From Pectinatus haikarae (GTDB lineage: Bacteria; Bacillota; Negativicutes; Selenomonadales; Selenomonadaceae): a stretch of DNA of 64,000 nucleotides. The position numbers and the translations under genes are program-made. Each line of letters opens with the position of its first letter. Position 1 is the first letter of the stretch. The stretch is taken from positions 59,157 through 123,156 of the forward strand of contig NZ_WIQM01000011.1 in NCBI RefSeq assembly GCF_015732185.1, given 5' to 3'. Under the pieces are notes generated by a model, which worked only from the letters and a program-made list of their open reading frames with translations, was not told the DNA's origin and searched no databases. Shown one piece after another: positions 45,625 through 54,194 of this stretch.

Positions 45625-46513
45625 TTATATATTCCAAATGCAGCGGCTGTCTGTCAATGACGGAGAGGGCATACGCACCACTATTTTTCTCAAGGGATGC
45701 AGACTGCGCTGTCGTTGGTGTGCCAATCCCGAATCATGGAGAGATGTTCCGCAGGTAATGTTTTTCGCACATAAATGTATCAGCTGCGGAAAATGTATTA
45801 CGGTATGCCCGTCTTTGGCTAATAATACGGACAGTGCGGGACGGATATTTTTTCATAATGAAAAATGTAAGACCTGCGGACATTGTCTGCAGGTCTGTCC
45901 GGTCAATGCCCGCCAGATGATGGGAACGTATTTTTCTGCCGATGAAGTAATGGATCAATTAAAAAAGGATATGATCTTTTTTGATGAATCAGGCGGCGGT
46001 GTTACGTTTTCAGGTGGCGAACCGTTCCTTCATACGGCATATTTACGTGCATTGATTAAAAGATGCGGGCAGTTGGGAATTTCTACCGCCGCGGAAAGCT
46101 GCGGATATTTTGATGCAGAAGCCTGTAAAGATATTATTGCGGCAATGGATATGATTTTTTTCGACATAAAGATGATGAATAGTATTCGGCACAAAAAATA
46201 TACCGGCATAGGAAATGAAGAAATTCTTCATAATATAGCGGCTGCCGCACAAATTAATGACAATATAGTAATAAGAGTTCCCCTGATAAAAAACATAAAT
46301 ACAGATAAGCAGAATTTCGCAGCAATGATTGATTTTCTGCGGGAGAATTCTCTGAATAAAGTTGAACTGCTTCCCTATCATATATTAGGCTACGAAAAAA
46401 TGCGGGCACTTGGCATGTCTCCAGAAAAATATTCCACACCGGTTGGAGCTGAAATAGAAGAGTTGGAATATTTACTGAAAAGCAATGATATAGAAGTCGT
46501 GAGTTATAAATAA
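45611..46513 (+). CDS. glycyl-radical enzyme activating protein (radical SAM)
   Basis: A 300-residue activase that installs the glycyl radical on the preceding enzyme. The radical SAM triad is CRLRCRWC (Cys30, 34, 37). A two-cluster ferredoxin insert follows (CISCGKCITVCP and CKTCGHCLQVCP), typical of activases for diol-dehydratase-like enzymes rather than PFL activase. SGGEPF, ESCGYFD and a DIKMM motif are present. ATG 45611 lies 14 bases inside the enzyme gene; an in-frame TTG at 45596 is an alternative. The pair is translationally coupled. Confidence 0.92.
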   Translation: MKQCDYIFQMQRLSVNDGEGIRTTIFLKGCRLRCRWCANPESWRDVPQVMFFAHKCISCGKCITVCPSLANNTDSAGRIFFHNEKCKTCGHCLQVCPVNARQMMGTYFSADEVMDQLKKDMIFFDESGGGVTFSGGEPFLHTAYLRALIKRCGQLGISTAAESCGYFDAEACKDIIAAMDMIFFDIKMMNSIRHKKYTGIGNEEILHNIAAAAQINDNIVIRVPLIKNINTDKQNFAAMIDFLRENSLNKVELLPYHILGYEKMRALGMSPEKYSTPVGAEIEELEYLLKSNDIEVVSYK

Positions 46514-46534
46514 TCAAATATTTGTTTTTATGAA

Positions 46535-46568
46535 AAACAGCCAGAGAATATATTCCCTGGCTGTAAAA
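46535..46568. terminator. terminator between activase gene and convergent small gene
   Basis: ACAGCCAG pairs with CTGGCTGT, extended inside by GAA/TTC. On the minus strand TTTTT follows directly, so it serves the convergent gene best; on the plus strand only AAAAATTTT follows. Confidence 0.65.
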
Positions 46569-46625
46569 ATTTTATATTATTTATTCTCCTCCTGATTAAT
46601 GGCTGATAATATTAATTATCGTACA

Positions 46626-47072
46626 TTAATATTTATTGCTGTCTTCAAAAGCATTCATTAAAAAAATTATGCTTGCTATTGTTGACTGCAGTGCAAAAAC
46701 AGCAAAATATTCGGGAATATCGCTTGAAGGTTTTAATGGTTTGCTTTTTTTCAGTGAAGAAATATTAATTTTTAAGATATTAGATAAAGACGTATATTGA
46801 GTTTGCATATATCCGGGAATCAATTTGCTGTTGCAAATTATATTGATAAGTTTAGTCCCCGAATTTAAACTGACAATCCATTTTTTACTTATACAAATAT
46901 ATTTCATTGTATTATCAAGCGCCAATAATGAATTGCTGATGGTCTCTTGATAATTTTTCTTGCTGTAATATTCTTGTGCCTCAAGAATATTGTTTATCAC
47001 GTCATTAAATTCATATTTAGTTAATATTTTTACGGCAGAAGCCATAAAAGTATGCTGCAAGTTAGTTTCCAT
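46626..47072 (-). CDS. small helical protein, possible orphan HEPN-like domain
   Basis: A 148-residue all-helical protein. The order of segments (NNILEAQEYYSKKNYQETI, SLLALDNTMKYICISKKW, LIPGYMQTQYTSLSNIL, IPEYFAVFALQSTIASIIFL) recalls the C-terminal HEPN-like domain found in some abortive-infection proteins. In those, as I remember them, an R/N-x4-6-H-type motif sits where this one reads SLKKSKPLKPS, so nuclease residues seem to be gone. No partner gene adjoins it. The family link is from memory and uncertain; otherwise treat as hypothetical. Confidence 0.4.
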   Translation of the reverse strand: METNLQHTFMASAVKILTKYEFNDVINNILEAQEYYSKKNYQETISNSLLALDNTMKYICISKKWIVSLNSGTKLINIICNSKLIPGYMQTQYTSLSNILKINISSLKKSKPLKPSSDIPEYFAVFALQSTIASIIFLMNAFEDSNKY

Positions 47073-47152
47073 TTTATTTCACCCGTAAATTTATGTTGAT
47101 ATAGTAGCTCAATAAGAATATGCACATTAAATATGGTACTATTTTATAGCAC

Positions 47153-47183
47153 AAAAAAAGAACCCCCGACAAAAAAGGGCTCT
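47153..47183 (-). terminator. terminator candidate downstream of the DUF554 gene
   Basis: On the minus strand AGAGCCC pairs with GGGTTCT (one wobble) and TTTTTTT follows. It lies about 150 bases after the DUF554 stop and before the small helical gene. Confidence 0.6.
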
Positions 47184-47336
47184 CATGTATCCTAAACTTA
47201 TAATAAGATTACTTTTAGTGTTACTTAATCATATCATCATACACCAATAAAGTCAAATCTGTCTACACTGCCAATGCATTTTTAGCTTGCTAGAGACATA
47301 TAATGCATAGTAATTTGAGTCAGGCGGCTTTCTCAA

Positions 47337-48059
47337 TTAGAGAAGAAACATTCGTGCTATATTATCAACAAAAAAAACAATAATCAGCGCAGGCAGTAAA
47401 TTGATCGCATTGACAGATTTGAAATGTAATATATCCAGTCCTATTACAAGCGTAATAATGCCTCCCACAGAAATAAAATTCTCAATGGCTGTAGCGGTTA
47501 TATATGGTGCCATAAATGTTGATAAAAAAAATAATGCTCCCAAAATGATGACTTGAGGGATAATAATGAGCAGCATTGGAAAACCTAATACAGTCGCAAA
47601 AGTAAAGGCACCAAAAATATCCATAACACTTTTAGCAATAAGTATGGTAGCGTCTCCATTTAAACCTTCTGTGATCGCGCCAAAAATATTGGTGCCACTA
47701 GCGCAGAATATCATAAGGACTAACAAGTATAAGGAAACATATTCTTCGCTTGATGTTTCTTTTTCTAAATGCAATAAAAAAAATATTTGCCGGGCTATTT
47801 TCTTTATGATTTCATATATTTGAAACTTTTCTCCTACGATGAGGCCTAATCCTAGTGAAAATAATACCACAGATATGTTTTCCTGCTTGATCAAAGAAAT
47901 AATTCCTATGCAGATAGCAGACAGTCCTGAAAAGTTTATAAGAAATTGAAATTTTCCTTTTTGGTATTTTCCTTTCATCAGACTGCCGACAATTGTTGCT
48001 GCAAAAATCACGGAACAATCTATAATGATGCCGACGGGCATTGTAATATTTTCTGCCAT
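47337..48059 (-). CDS. DUF554 family membrane protein
   Basis: A 240-residue protein with about six or seven membrane segments (MPVGIIIDCSVIFAATIVGSL at the N-terminus; GLGLIVGE; IFGAITEGLNGD; a final FFVDNIARMFLL). It matches the DUF554 (YdfK/YqgA-like) family, possible small-solute transporters of unknown substrate. ATG 48059 has GAGGTGG 7 bases upstream; the frame extends further but without a start signal. No operon partner. Confidence 0.75.
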   Translation of the reverse strand: MAENITMPVGIIIDCSVIFAATIVGSLMKGKYQKGKFQFLINFSGLSAICIGIISLIKQENISVVLFSLGLGLIVGEKFQIYEIIKKIARQIFFLLHLEKETSSEEYVSLYLLVLMIFCASGTNIFGAITEGLNGDATILIAKSVMDIFGAFTFATVLGFPMLLIIIPQVIILGALFFLSTFMAPYITATAIENFISVGGIITLVIGLDILHFKSVNAINLLPALIIVFFVDNIARMFLL

Positions 48060-48309
48060 AACTTCCACCTCAATGCAATGATATTCATAATAAGATAATA
48101 TATATTCACATATGAAATTATTTTTGTCAAGTATAGTATGAGAGATTAATAAAAAGCACGGCATAAAGGATATTTTTCAATCCATATGATTTTATGAGAA
48201 TAGACTGTAAATAATCTTCAAGCCAAGTACTTTTTTATTCATAGTCTGTTATAATGTATTTATATTAATTTTCTGATGATGGATGAAATATCAAGGAGGG
48301 CGGATTGTT

Positions 48310-49146
48310 ATGAAGGAAAGACAGATTAAGCAGAAGGTTGTCGGCGAAAAGGCTGTTGATGGGGCCGGGGTAAGACTGGTACGTGTATTAGGAAATAATA
48401 CAATAAGAAATTTTGATCCTTTTTTGATGCTGGACTCATTTGACTCTGTAAAGCCGGAGGATTATACAGCAGGATTTCCGATGCATCCGCATAGAGGAAT
48501 CGAAACAATAACCTATTTAATAAAAGGGAAAATTGATCACGAGGACAGTCTTGGCAATAAGGGTGTTATTCGTGAAGGCGAGTGCCAGTGGATGACAGCC
48601 GGAAGCGGCATACTGCACCAGGAAATGCCGCGGGAGAGTGATCGAATGCTGGGATTTCAGCTTTGGCTGAATCTGCCGCAGAAAAATAAGATGACGGAAC
48701 CGGCTTATATGAGTATCACTAAAGATATGATAACCAGGACAAAAGCCGGATCGGCAGAGATTGCAGTGCTGTCAGGAAGTTTCGGCGGGAAAAAGGGTGT
48801 TCTGCCAAAATATATACCGGCTAGTATATATGACATAATTTTGCCTAAAAATGAAGTAATAAAGCTGCCTACAAAGCAGGATGAAAATGTATTTGTCTTT
48901 ACTATCTTAGGTGATATATTTGCGGCAGGAGAGCACATTGCTGAAAAGACAGCAGTGTTGTTTAAAGATGGTGATTACGTGAATATAACTGCTCCGGCGG
49001 AAAATGATGTGAGATTTATCTTTTTTTCGGCAAAAGCGTTGAATGAATCGGTAGCATGGGGCGGTCCTATCGTAATGAATACAAAAGAAGAACTGGCGGA
49101 AGCCTTTTCTGAACTTAACGAGGGAATATTTATCAAACATAAATAA
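48310..49146 (+). CDS. pirin family protein
   Basis: A 279-residue bicupin. The N-terminal cupin carries the metal-binding pattern HPHRGIETITYLIKG, IDHEDS and LHQEMP, with GECQWMTAGSGILHQE typical of pirins. Bacterial pirins can have quercetin dioxygenase activity or sense redox state; the role here is unknown. ATG 48310 has AAGGAGGG upstream. It is a single gene between the DUF554 gene and a terminator. Confidence 0.85.
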   Translation: MKERQIKQKVVGEKAVDGAGVRLVRVLGNNTIRNFDPFLMLDSFDSVKPEDYTAGFPMHPHRGIETITYLIKGKIDHEDSLGNKGVIREGECQWMTAGSGILHQEMPRESDRMLGFQLWLNLPQKNKMTEPAYMSITKDMITRTKAGSAEIAVLSGSFGGKKGVLPKYIPASIYDIILPKNEVIKLPTKQDENVFVFTILGDIFAAGEHIAEKTAVLFKDGDYVNITAPAENDVRFIFFSAKALNESVAWGGPIVMNTKEELAEAFSELNEGIFIKHK

Positions 49147-49216
49147 TAAAGATATAATTTCTCAGGTTTTTAAATAAATATTACTGAAAAAATATTGCTC
49201 AGCAGGATATTCTGCA

Positions 49217-49253
49217 AAATGCCGGTCATTCGAAAGATGACCGGCATTTTTTT
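49217..49253 (+). terminator. Rho-independent terminator after the pirin gene
   Basis: AATGCCGGTCAT pairs with ATGACCGGCATT and TTTTT follows. A strong canonical hairpin. Confidence 0.9.
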
Positions 49254-49320
49254 ACAATAATATTCCTTGGTCGCTGATATATAAGTATTTTTAATTTATC
49301 AGCTGATTATTATCTCATAC

Positions 49321-49349
49321 TTGACAACTAATAAATAAAGTCGTATAGT
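49321..49349 (+). promoter_or_regulatory. promoter of the csoR-copA operon
   Basis: TTGACA (49321-49326), 17 bases, TATAGT (49344-49349). The CsoR operator overlaps the transcription start just downstream. Confidence 0.8.
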
Positions 49350-49354
49350 TTTAA

Positions 49355-49373
49355 TATACCCCATGGGGGTATA
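49355..49373. promoter_or_regulatory. CsoR operator
   Basis: TATACCCC-ATG-GGGGTATA is a perfect inverted repeat with a 3-base centre, the G/C-tract palindrome known for CsoR. Its position over the likely transcription start fits copper-relieved repression. Confidence 0.8.
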
Positions 49374-49386
49374 AGGAGGCGATAAT

Positions 49387-49701
49387 ATGGTATGTCAATG
49401 CAATAATAAGAATAACGATGGTATAAAATATAAAAGAAGAGATATGGAGGAAAAAAAGAACTTAATGACCAGGCTTAATAAAATCGAGGGTCAGGTCAGA
49501 GGGCTCAAAGCAATGGTCGATGAAGACCGTTATTGTGTAGATATCCTGATACAGGTTTCAGCCGTTCAATCAGCATTGAACAGTTTTAATAAAGAACTGC
49601 TGGCGCGGCATATAAAGACATGTGTGGCGGAAGATATAAGAAAAGGCAATGATGAGGCCATCAATGAGCTTTGCGAGCTTTTGAAAAAACAAATGAAGTA
49701 G
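49387..49701 (+). CDS. csoR: copper-sensing transcriptional repressor CsoR
   Basis: A 104-residue all-helical CsoR/RcnR-family repressor. The Cu(I) ligands fall at Cys50, His75 and Cys79, with the spacing 25 and 4 seen in Mycobacterium tuberculosis CsoR (C36, H61, C65). RLNKIEGQVRGLKAMVDEDRY is the DNA-binding helix pair. An N-terminal extension with CxC (Cys3, Cys5) is unusual. AAGGAGG precedes ATG 49387. It represses its own operon with copA through the palindrome upstream. Confidence 0.93.
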   Translation: MVCQCNNKNNDGIKYKRRDMEEKKNLMTRLNKIEGQVRGLKAMVDEDRYCVDILIQVSAVQSALNSFNKELLARHIKTCVAEDIRKGNDEAINELCELLKKQMK

Positions 49702-49710
49702 GTGGGAAAA

Positions 49711-52272
49711 GTGAAGGAGAAGTTTGCGGTAACAGGAATGACTTGTTCTGCATGTTCATCGCATGTGGAAAAAAGCGTGGCAAAGGTGTCAGGTGTATCG
49801 TCGGTCAGTGTCAACTTGCTCACTAACAGCATGCAGGTAGATTTTGACAATAAGATTACGAAGACAGCAGAAATAGTGAATGCTGTTGAAAATGCCGGCT
49901 ATGGTGCTTCTGTATATGGAAAAGCAGAAAAAAAACAGCTGCCGTCTCAAAATACGGGGATAGCTGCCATGAAGAAGCGACTCATAGTTTCGATTGTTTT
50001 TTTACTCCCCCTGCTGTATATCGCAATGGGGCATATGCTTTATGAAGCTCTTTCATGGGAAATGCCTGTTTTTATGGACAATTATTTTACCGGTGATGCA
50101 AATGCAGTCGCTTTCGCATTTACGCAGCTTATACTGTTGCTCCCAATAATGTTCGTCAACCGGAATTATTTCGAAAATGGTTTTAAGACGCTCTTTAAAG
50201 GCAGTCCCAATATGGACAGTTTGATTGCCATAGGCGCTGGTGCAGCCGCTGTGTATGGGATATTTGCTATTTATCGCATTGGTTATGGGCTGGGTCATGC
50301 TGATATGGCAGTTGTTGAACAGTATAGACTGAATCTTTATTTTGAATCGGCAGGAATGATTCTGACTTTGATAACGGTGGGGAAGTTTCTTGAGGCCAGA
50401 TCAAAAGGAAAAACCAGTGAGGCAATTACCAAGCTGATGCAGCTTACACCGAAAACGGTGACCGTTATAAGAAATGACAGAGAAGAAGTTATTGATGCAG
50501 AACAGGTAGCCGCCGGTGATATCTACATTGTGAAACCGGGAGAGGCAGCGGCAGTGGACGGCATAGTTCTTGAAGGAAAATCTTTCTTTGATGAATCAGC
50601 AATAACAGGAGAAAGTATGCCTGCGGCAAAAGAAAAAGGTGACAAGCTGATTTCGGCGTCGATAAATAAAACTGGTTTAATAAAAGCCAAGGCGGTGAGG
50701 GTAGGCGAAGATACTACAATTGCTCAGATTATAAAGTTAGTGGAGGAAGCTTCATCAAGCAAGGCGCCGATTGCCAAATTGGCTGATAAAATAGCGGGCG
50801 TTTTTGTTCCAGTCGTCATAGGTTTAGCGATAGTTACCGCTGTTCTTTGGCTTAGTATGGGGGCAGGTGCAGAGTTTGCCGTTTCGACGGCGATTGCTGT
50901 TTTAGTCATTTCCTGTCCCTGTGCACTCGGACTTGCCACTCCGGTAGCTATTATGACCGGTACTGGCAGAGGCGCACAGCAGGGTGTCTTGATAAAATCG
51001 GGAGAAGCGTTGCAGACTGCGCATCAGATAGATACAATGGTCCTTGACAAGACCGGTACGATAACACAGGGAAAACCAAAAGTAACAGATATAATATGTG
51101 CTGAGGGCATAGCTGAAAAAGAACTGCTGATAATTGCCGGTTCCATAGAAAAAGGCAGCGAGCATCCACTGGCAGAAGCAGTAGTCAATAAATGCATACA
51201 GGAAGATATTGCCTTGCTGCCGGTGTCCGAATCTGCCGCATATTTTGGCCGCGGGACAGAAGGTATTTTAAACGGACATAAATATTATGCAGGCAATGAA
51301 AAACTGATGAAGGAAAAACAGATCGACTTCAAGGGCCGATTTTATGATCTTGTACAGACTCTTGCCGGTCAGGGCAAAACACCGTTGATATTTGCGGATG
51401 AGAAAAATGTTTTGGGTATAATAGCAGTGGCTGATACGATAAAAGCAACAAGCAGAAAAGCTGTAGAAAAGCTGAAATCATATGGAATAAATGTGATAAT
51501 GCTGACGGGGGACAGTGAAGCCGCAGCGAAAGCCATCAGTAAACAGGCGGGGATAGAACATGTCATAGCCGGAGTACTGCCTGATCAAAAAGAAGCGCAG
51601 GTAAGTGCATTAAAACAAGAAGGGCATGTGGTGGCCATGGTCGGCGATGGAGTGAACGATGCTCCTGCGTTGGCCGCTGCTGACGTCGGTATCGCTATCG
51701 GCGCAGGGACCGACGTGGCTATAGACAGTGCGGATATTGTTTTAATGAAAAGCGATCTTCTCGATGCAGCAAAAGCAATCAGGCTCAGCAAGGCTGTAAT
51801 ACGCAATATAAAAGAAAATTTATTCTGGGCATTCTTTTACAATGTTATTGGTATTCCTTTGGCTGCCGGTGCTCTTTACTTGACTTGGGGCATACGCCTC
51901 AATCCGATGTTTGCCGCGGCGGCGATGAGTCTCAGCAGTGTATGTGTTGTCAGCAACGCTTTGCGGCTGAAAAGACTGCGGCTTGGCGACTCTGTCAATG
52001 AAGATGAATCGGTACCAAATTCAAATATAGATGTTTATAAAGGAAAAGAGGAAAATAATATGAAAACAACAACGATTATGATTGAAGGTATGAGCTGCGG
52101 GCACTGCACAGGCAGAGTGGAAAAAGCTTTGCAGCAGGTGGATGGTGTCGATTCCGTGAAGGTAAGCCTGGAAAATAAAAATGCTGTGGTTTCGGCAGGT
52201 GAAAATGTAACTGCGGATGTTTTGAAAAATGCGGTCACAAATGCTGGGTATGATGTGATAGGTGTAAAATAA
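49711..52272 (+). CDS. copA: copper-translocating P1B-type ATPase CopA with C-terminal CopZ-like domain
   Basis: An 853-residue Cu(I) exporter. Order: N-terminal metal-binding domain with CSAC (Cys12, Cys15), eight membrane segments, actuator TGES, CPCALG (near residue 401), phosphorylation DKTGT near residue 446, HP motif EHPLAEAV and GDGVNDAPAL. From residue about 784 a second HMA domain (MSCGHC) follows an acidic linker. That domain is CopZ-like and has its own internal ribosome site and ATG. GTG 49711 is taken as start because GGTGGG is upstream. It follows csoR after 9 bases. Confidence 0.93.
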   Translation: MKEKFAVTGMTCSACSSHVEKSVAKVSGVSSVSVNLLTNSMQVDFDNKITKTAEIVNAVENAGYGASVYGKAEKKQLPSQNTGIAAMKKRLIVSIVFLLPLLYIAMGHMLYEALSWEMPVFMDNYFTGDANAVAFAFTQLILLLPIMFVNRNYFENGFKTLFKGSPNMDSLIAIGAGAAAVYGIFAIYRIGYGLGHADMAVVEQYRLNLYFESAGMILTLITVGKFLEARSKGKTSEAITKLMQLTPKTVTVIRNDREEVIDAEQVAAGDIYIVKPGEAAAVDGIVLEGKSFFDESAITGESMPAAKEKGDKLISASINKTGLIKAKAVRVGEDTTIAQIIKLVEEASSSKAPIAKLADKIAGVFVPVVIGLAIVTAVLWLSMGAGAEFAVSTAIAVLVISCPCALGLATPVAIMTGTGRGAQQGVLIKSGEALQTAHQIDTMVLDKTGTITQGKPKVTDIICAEGIAEKELLIIAGSIEKGSEHPLAEAVVNKCIQEDIALLPVSESAAYFGRGTEGILNGHKYYAGNEKLMKEKQIDFKGRFYDLVQTLAGQGKTPLIFADEKNVLGIIAVADTIKATSRKAVEKLKSYGINVIMLTGDSEAAAKAISKQAGIEHVIAGVLPDQKEAQVSALKQEGHVVAMVGDGVNDAPALAAADVGIAIGAGTDVAIDSADIVLMKSDLLDAAKAIRLSKAVIRNIKENLFWAFFYNVIGIPLAAGALYLTWGIRLNPMFAAAAMSLSSVCVVSNALRLKRLRLGDSVNEDESVPNSNIDVYKGKEENNMKTTTIMIEGMSCGHCTGRVEKALQQVDGVDSVKVSLENKNAVVSAGENVTADVLKNAVTNAGYDVIGVK
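52060..52272 (+). CDS. possible free CopZ-like copper chaperone from an internal start in copA
   Basis: ATG at 52060 lies in the copA frame, 7 bases after GGAAAAGAGG, and would give a 70-residue protein with the single CxxC (GMSCGHC) of CopZ. The product is complete as a stand-alone chaperone. Either copA and copZ have fused in frame, or both long and short products are made. Internal initiation is inferred from the ribosome site only. Confidence 0.45.
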   Translation: MKTTTIMIEGMSCGHCTGRVEKALQQVDGVDSVKVSLENKNAVVSAGENVTADVLKNAVTNAGYDVIGVK

Positions 52273-52305
52273 GCCGTTAAACTTTGATAAAGGAATATTG
52301 AACCA

Positions 52306-52355
52306 ATAAACACCGGTAAAGGAATATATATATTGTTTTATCGGTGTTTATTTTA
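52306..52355 (+). terminator. Rho-independent terminator after copA
   Basis: TAAACACCG pairs with CGGTGTTTA, extended by GTAAA/TTTAT, with a following TTTT. It closes the copper operon. Confidence 0.75.
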
Positions 52356-52517
52356 GATTTGTGATTATATATAGCTTATTTGGCGGAGAAATTAATTTTA
52401 TAGAAGGAAAATTATTCGCTGCAGAGAAATCTTATTATTTAGAAGGCTTTTTGTTAAATCTTTATAATTTTAGGAATAAAGTAAATAAAATATTATCAAG
52501 GAAAGAGGAGAATGGGA

Positions 52518-54194
52518 ATGTATAATTTATTGATAGGCGGTGCAGCCGGGCAGGGGATTGATACGACTGCGGCAATTCTGGAAAAATTATTCAAAGCGTC
52601 AGGGTATAATGTTTTTAGTATCAAAGATTTTATGTCACGTGTCCGCGGCGGGCATAACTTTTCTTTGATGCGCTTTGGTGCGCAGCCCGTATATTCACAC
52701 AGCGAAATTTTGGATGGGATAATAGCTCTTGATAATGATACAGTGAAGCTTCATAAAAACAGCTTAAAAGAAAAAGGTTTTATTCTCTGTGATACCGAAT
52801 TGACGGCAGAAGATGAACGTATGCTTAAAATAAATATGAATGATATCGCTAAAAAAATAGGCAATCCGCGTGTAGCCGGAAGCATATCGGTGGGAGCGGT
52901 TCTTAAGTTGTTTGGAGAATCACTTCAGCATGTTGAAAAAATATTGAAAACTTCCGTAAAACCGGATTATTTTGCTATGAATATCGAGGCAGTGAAAGCG
53001 GGATATGACGCGGTTGAAAATCGATTCAGACATATAGACGGAAAATATGCAGACAATATGCTTATTTCAGGCACAGATGCCGTGGCGCTGGGAGCTGCCG
53101 CAGCCGGTGTAAAGTTTTATTCGGCATATCCGATGTCACCGTCAACAGGAATAATGGAATCCCTGGCGGCTAAAAGCAATAAAGCACAAATAGTAGTGGA
53201 ACAGGCAGAAGACGAAATAGCCGCCGTGAATATGGCAATAGGAGCATCCTATGCGGGTGTGTGTGCAATGACAGGAACGTCCGGCGGAGGTTTTTCTTTA
53301 ATGGTCGAAGCCTTGGGATTTTCCGGTATAGCAGAAATACCTTTAGTTGTCATTGATGTACAGAGGCCGGGACCTGCCACGGGCCTTCCCACAAGAACGG
53401 AACAAAGCGATCTCGATTTTGTAAGATCGGCATCACAAGGCGAATTTCCCCGTATGGTCATCGCTCTGCGCAGTGCGCAGGATGCATTTTATCAGACAAT
53501 GAGAGCTGTTGATATTGCGGAAAGATATCAGATTCCGGTAATAGTGCTCAGCGATCAATATTTGGGTGATTCGCTGTCTACCGTTGAGCTTTTTGATCCG
53601 AAACGGATAAAACCGGCCAGACCAAGTTCATCATATACGGGAGAAGAATATCTGCGCTACAGATATTCTGAAAGCGGTGTATCACCGCGGTTGATACCGG
53701 GAAAAAGCGGACAGGCTGTGGTTATAGCAGACAGCGACGAGCATGATGAAAAAGGCCATATAACCGAATCTGCCGAGGTCAGGACAAAAATGGTCGATAA
53801 ACGTATGAAAAAACTCATAAACCTGAGTAAGGAATTGGCAGAACCAGATTTTATAGGAGAAGAAAAATTCAATGTGCTGCTGCTGGGCTGGGGATCGTTA
53901 TGGGGGCCAATAAAAGAAGCGGTGGAATTGTTGAATAAAGATGGTGATCGAAAATACGCAGCCTTGGTGTTCGGTGATATCTATCCTTTGCCGAAGAAAG
54001 TTTTGCAGGAAAAGGCAGAAACGGCTGAATATATTATAAATATTGAGCAGAATGCCACGGGACAGTTAGCCAAATTGATATGTGAAGAGACGAATATAGT
54101 ATTTGACGGCAGTGTGCTTAAATATGACGGCAGGCAACTGTCGGGAGAAGAGATAGCTCTGCGGATAAGAAAAGGAGAGATAAAAAATGACTGA
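52518..54194 (+). CDS. 2-oxoacid:ferredoxin oxidoreductase, fused gamma-alpha subunit
   Basis: A 558-residue subunit. Residues 1-185 are the gamma (POR) domain (GGAAGQGIDTTAAIL, MSRVRGGHNFS). From about 190 the alpha domain follows (GTDAVALGAAAAGVKFYSAYPMSPSTGIME, VVIDVQRPGPATGLPTRTEQSDL, the pyrimidine and CoA-site region). No ferredoxin domain is present. The fusion order gamma-alpha is that of KorA/VorA-type two-subunit enzymes oxidising 2-oxoglutarate or other 2-oxoacids with ferredoxin. ATG 52518 is 7 bases from GAGGAG; ATG 52512 is too close. It overlaps the beta gene. Confidence 0.88.
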   Translation: MYNLLIGGAAGQGIDTTAAILEKLFKASGYNVFSIKDFMSRVRGGHNFSLMRFGAQPVYSHSEILDGIIALDNDTVKLHKNSLKEKGFILCDTELTAEDERMLKINMNDIAKKIGNPRVAGSISVGAVLKLFGESLQHVEKILKTSVKPDYFAMNIEAVKAGYDAVENRFRHIDGKYADNMLISGTDAVALGAAAAGVKFYSAYPMSPSTGIMESLAAKSNKAQIVVEQAEDEIAAVNMAIGASYAGVCAMTGTSGGGFSLMVEALGFSGIAEIPLVVIDVQRPGPATGLPTRTEQSDLDFVRSASQGEFPRMVIALRSAQDAFYQTMRAVDIAERYQIPVIVLSDQYLGDSLSTVELFDPKRIKPARPSSSYTGEEYLRYRYSESGVSPRLIPGKSGQAVVIADSDEHDEKGHITESAEVRTKMVDKRMKKLINLSKELAEPDFIGEEKFNVLLLGWGSLWGPIKEAVELLNKDGDRKYAALVFGDIYPLPKKVLQEKAETAEYIINIEQNATGQLAKLICEETNIVFDGSVLKYDGRQLSGEEIALRIRKGEIKND

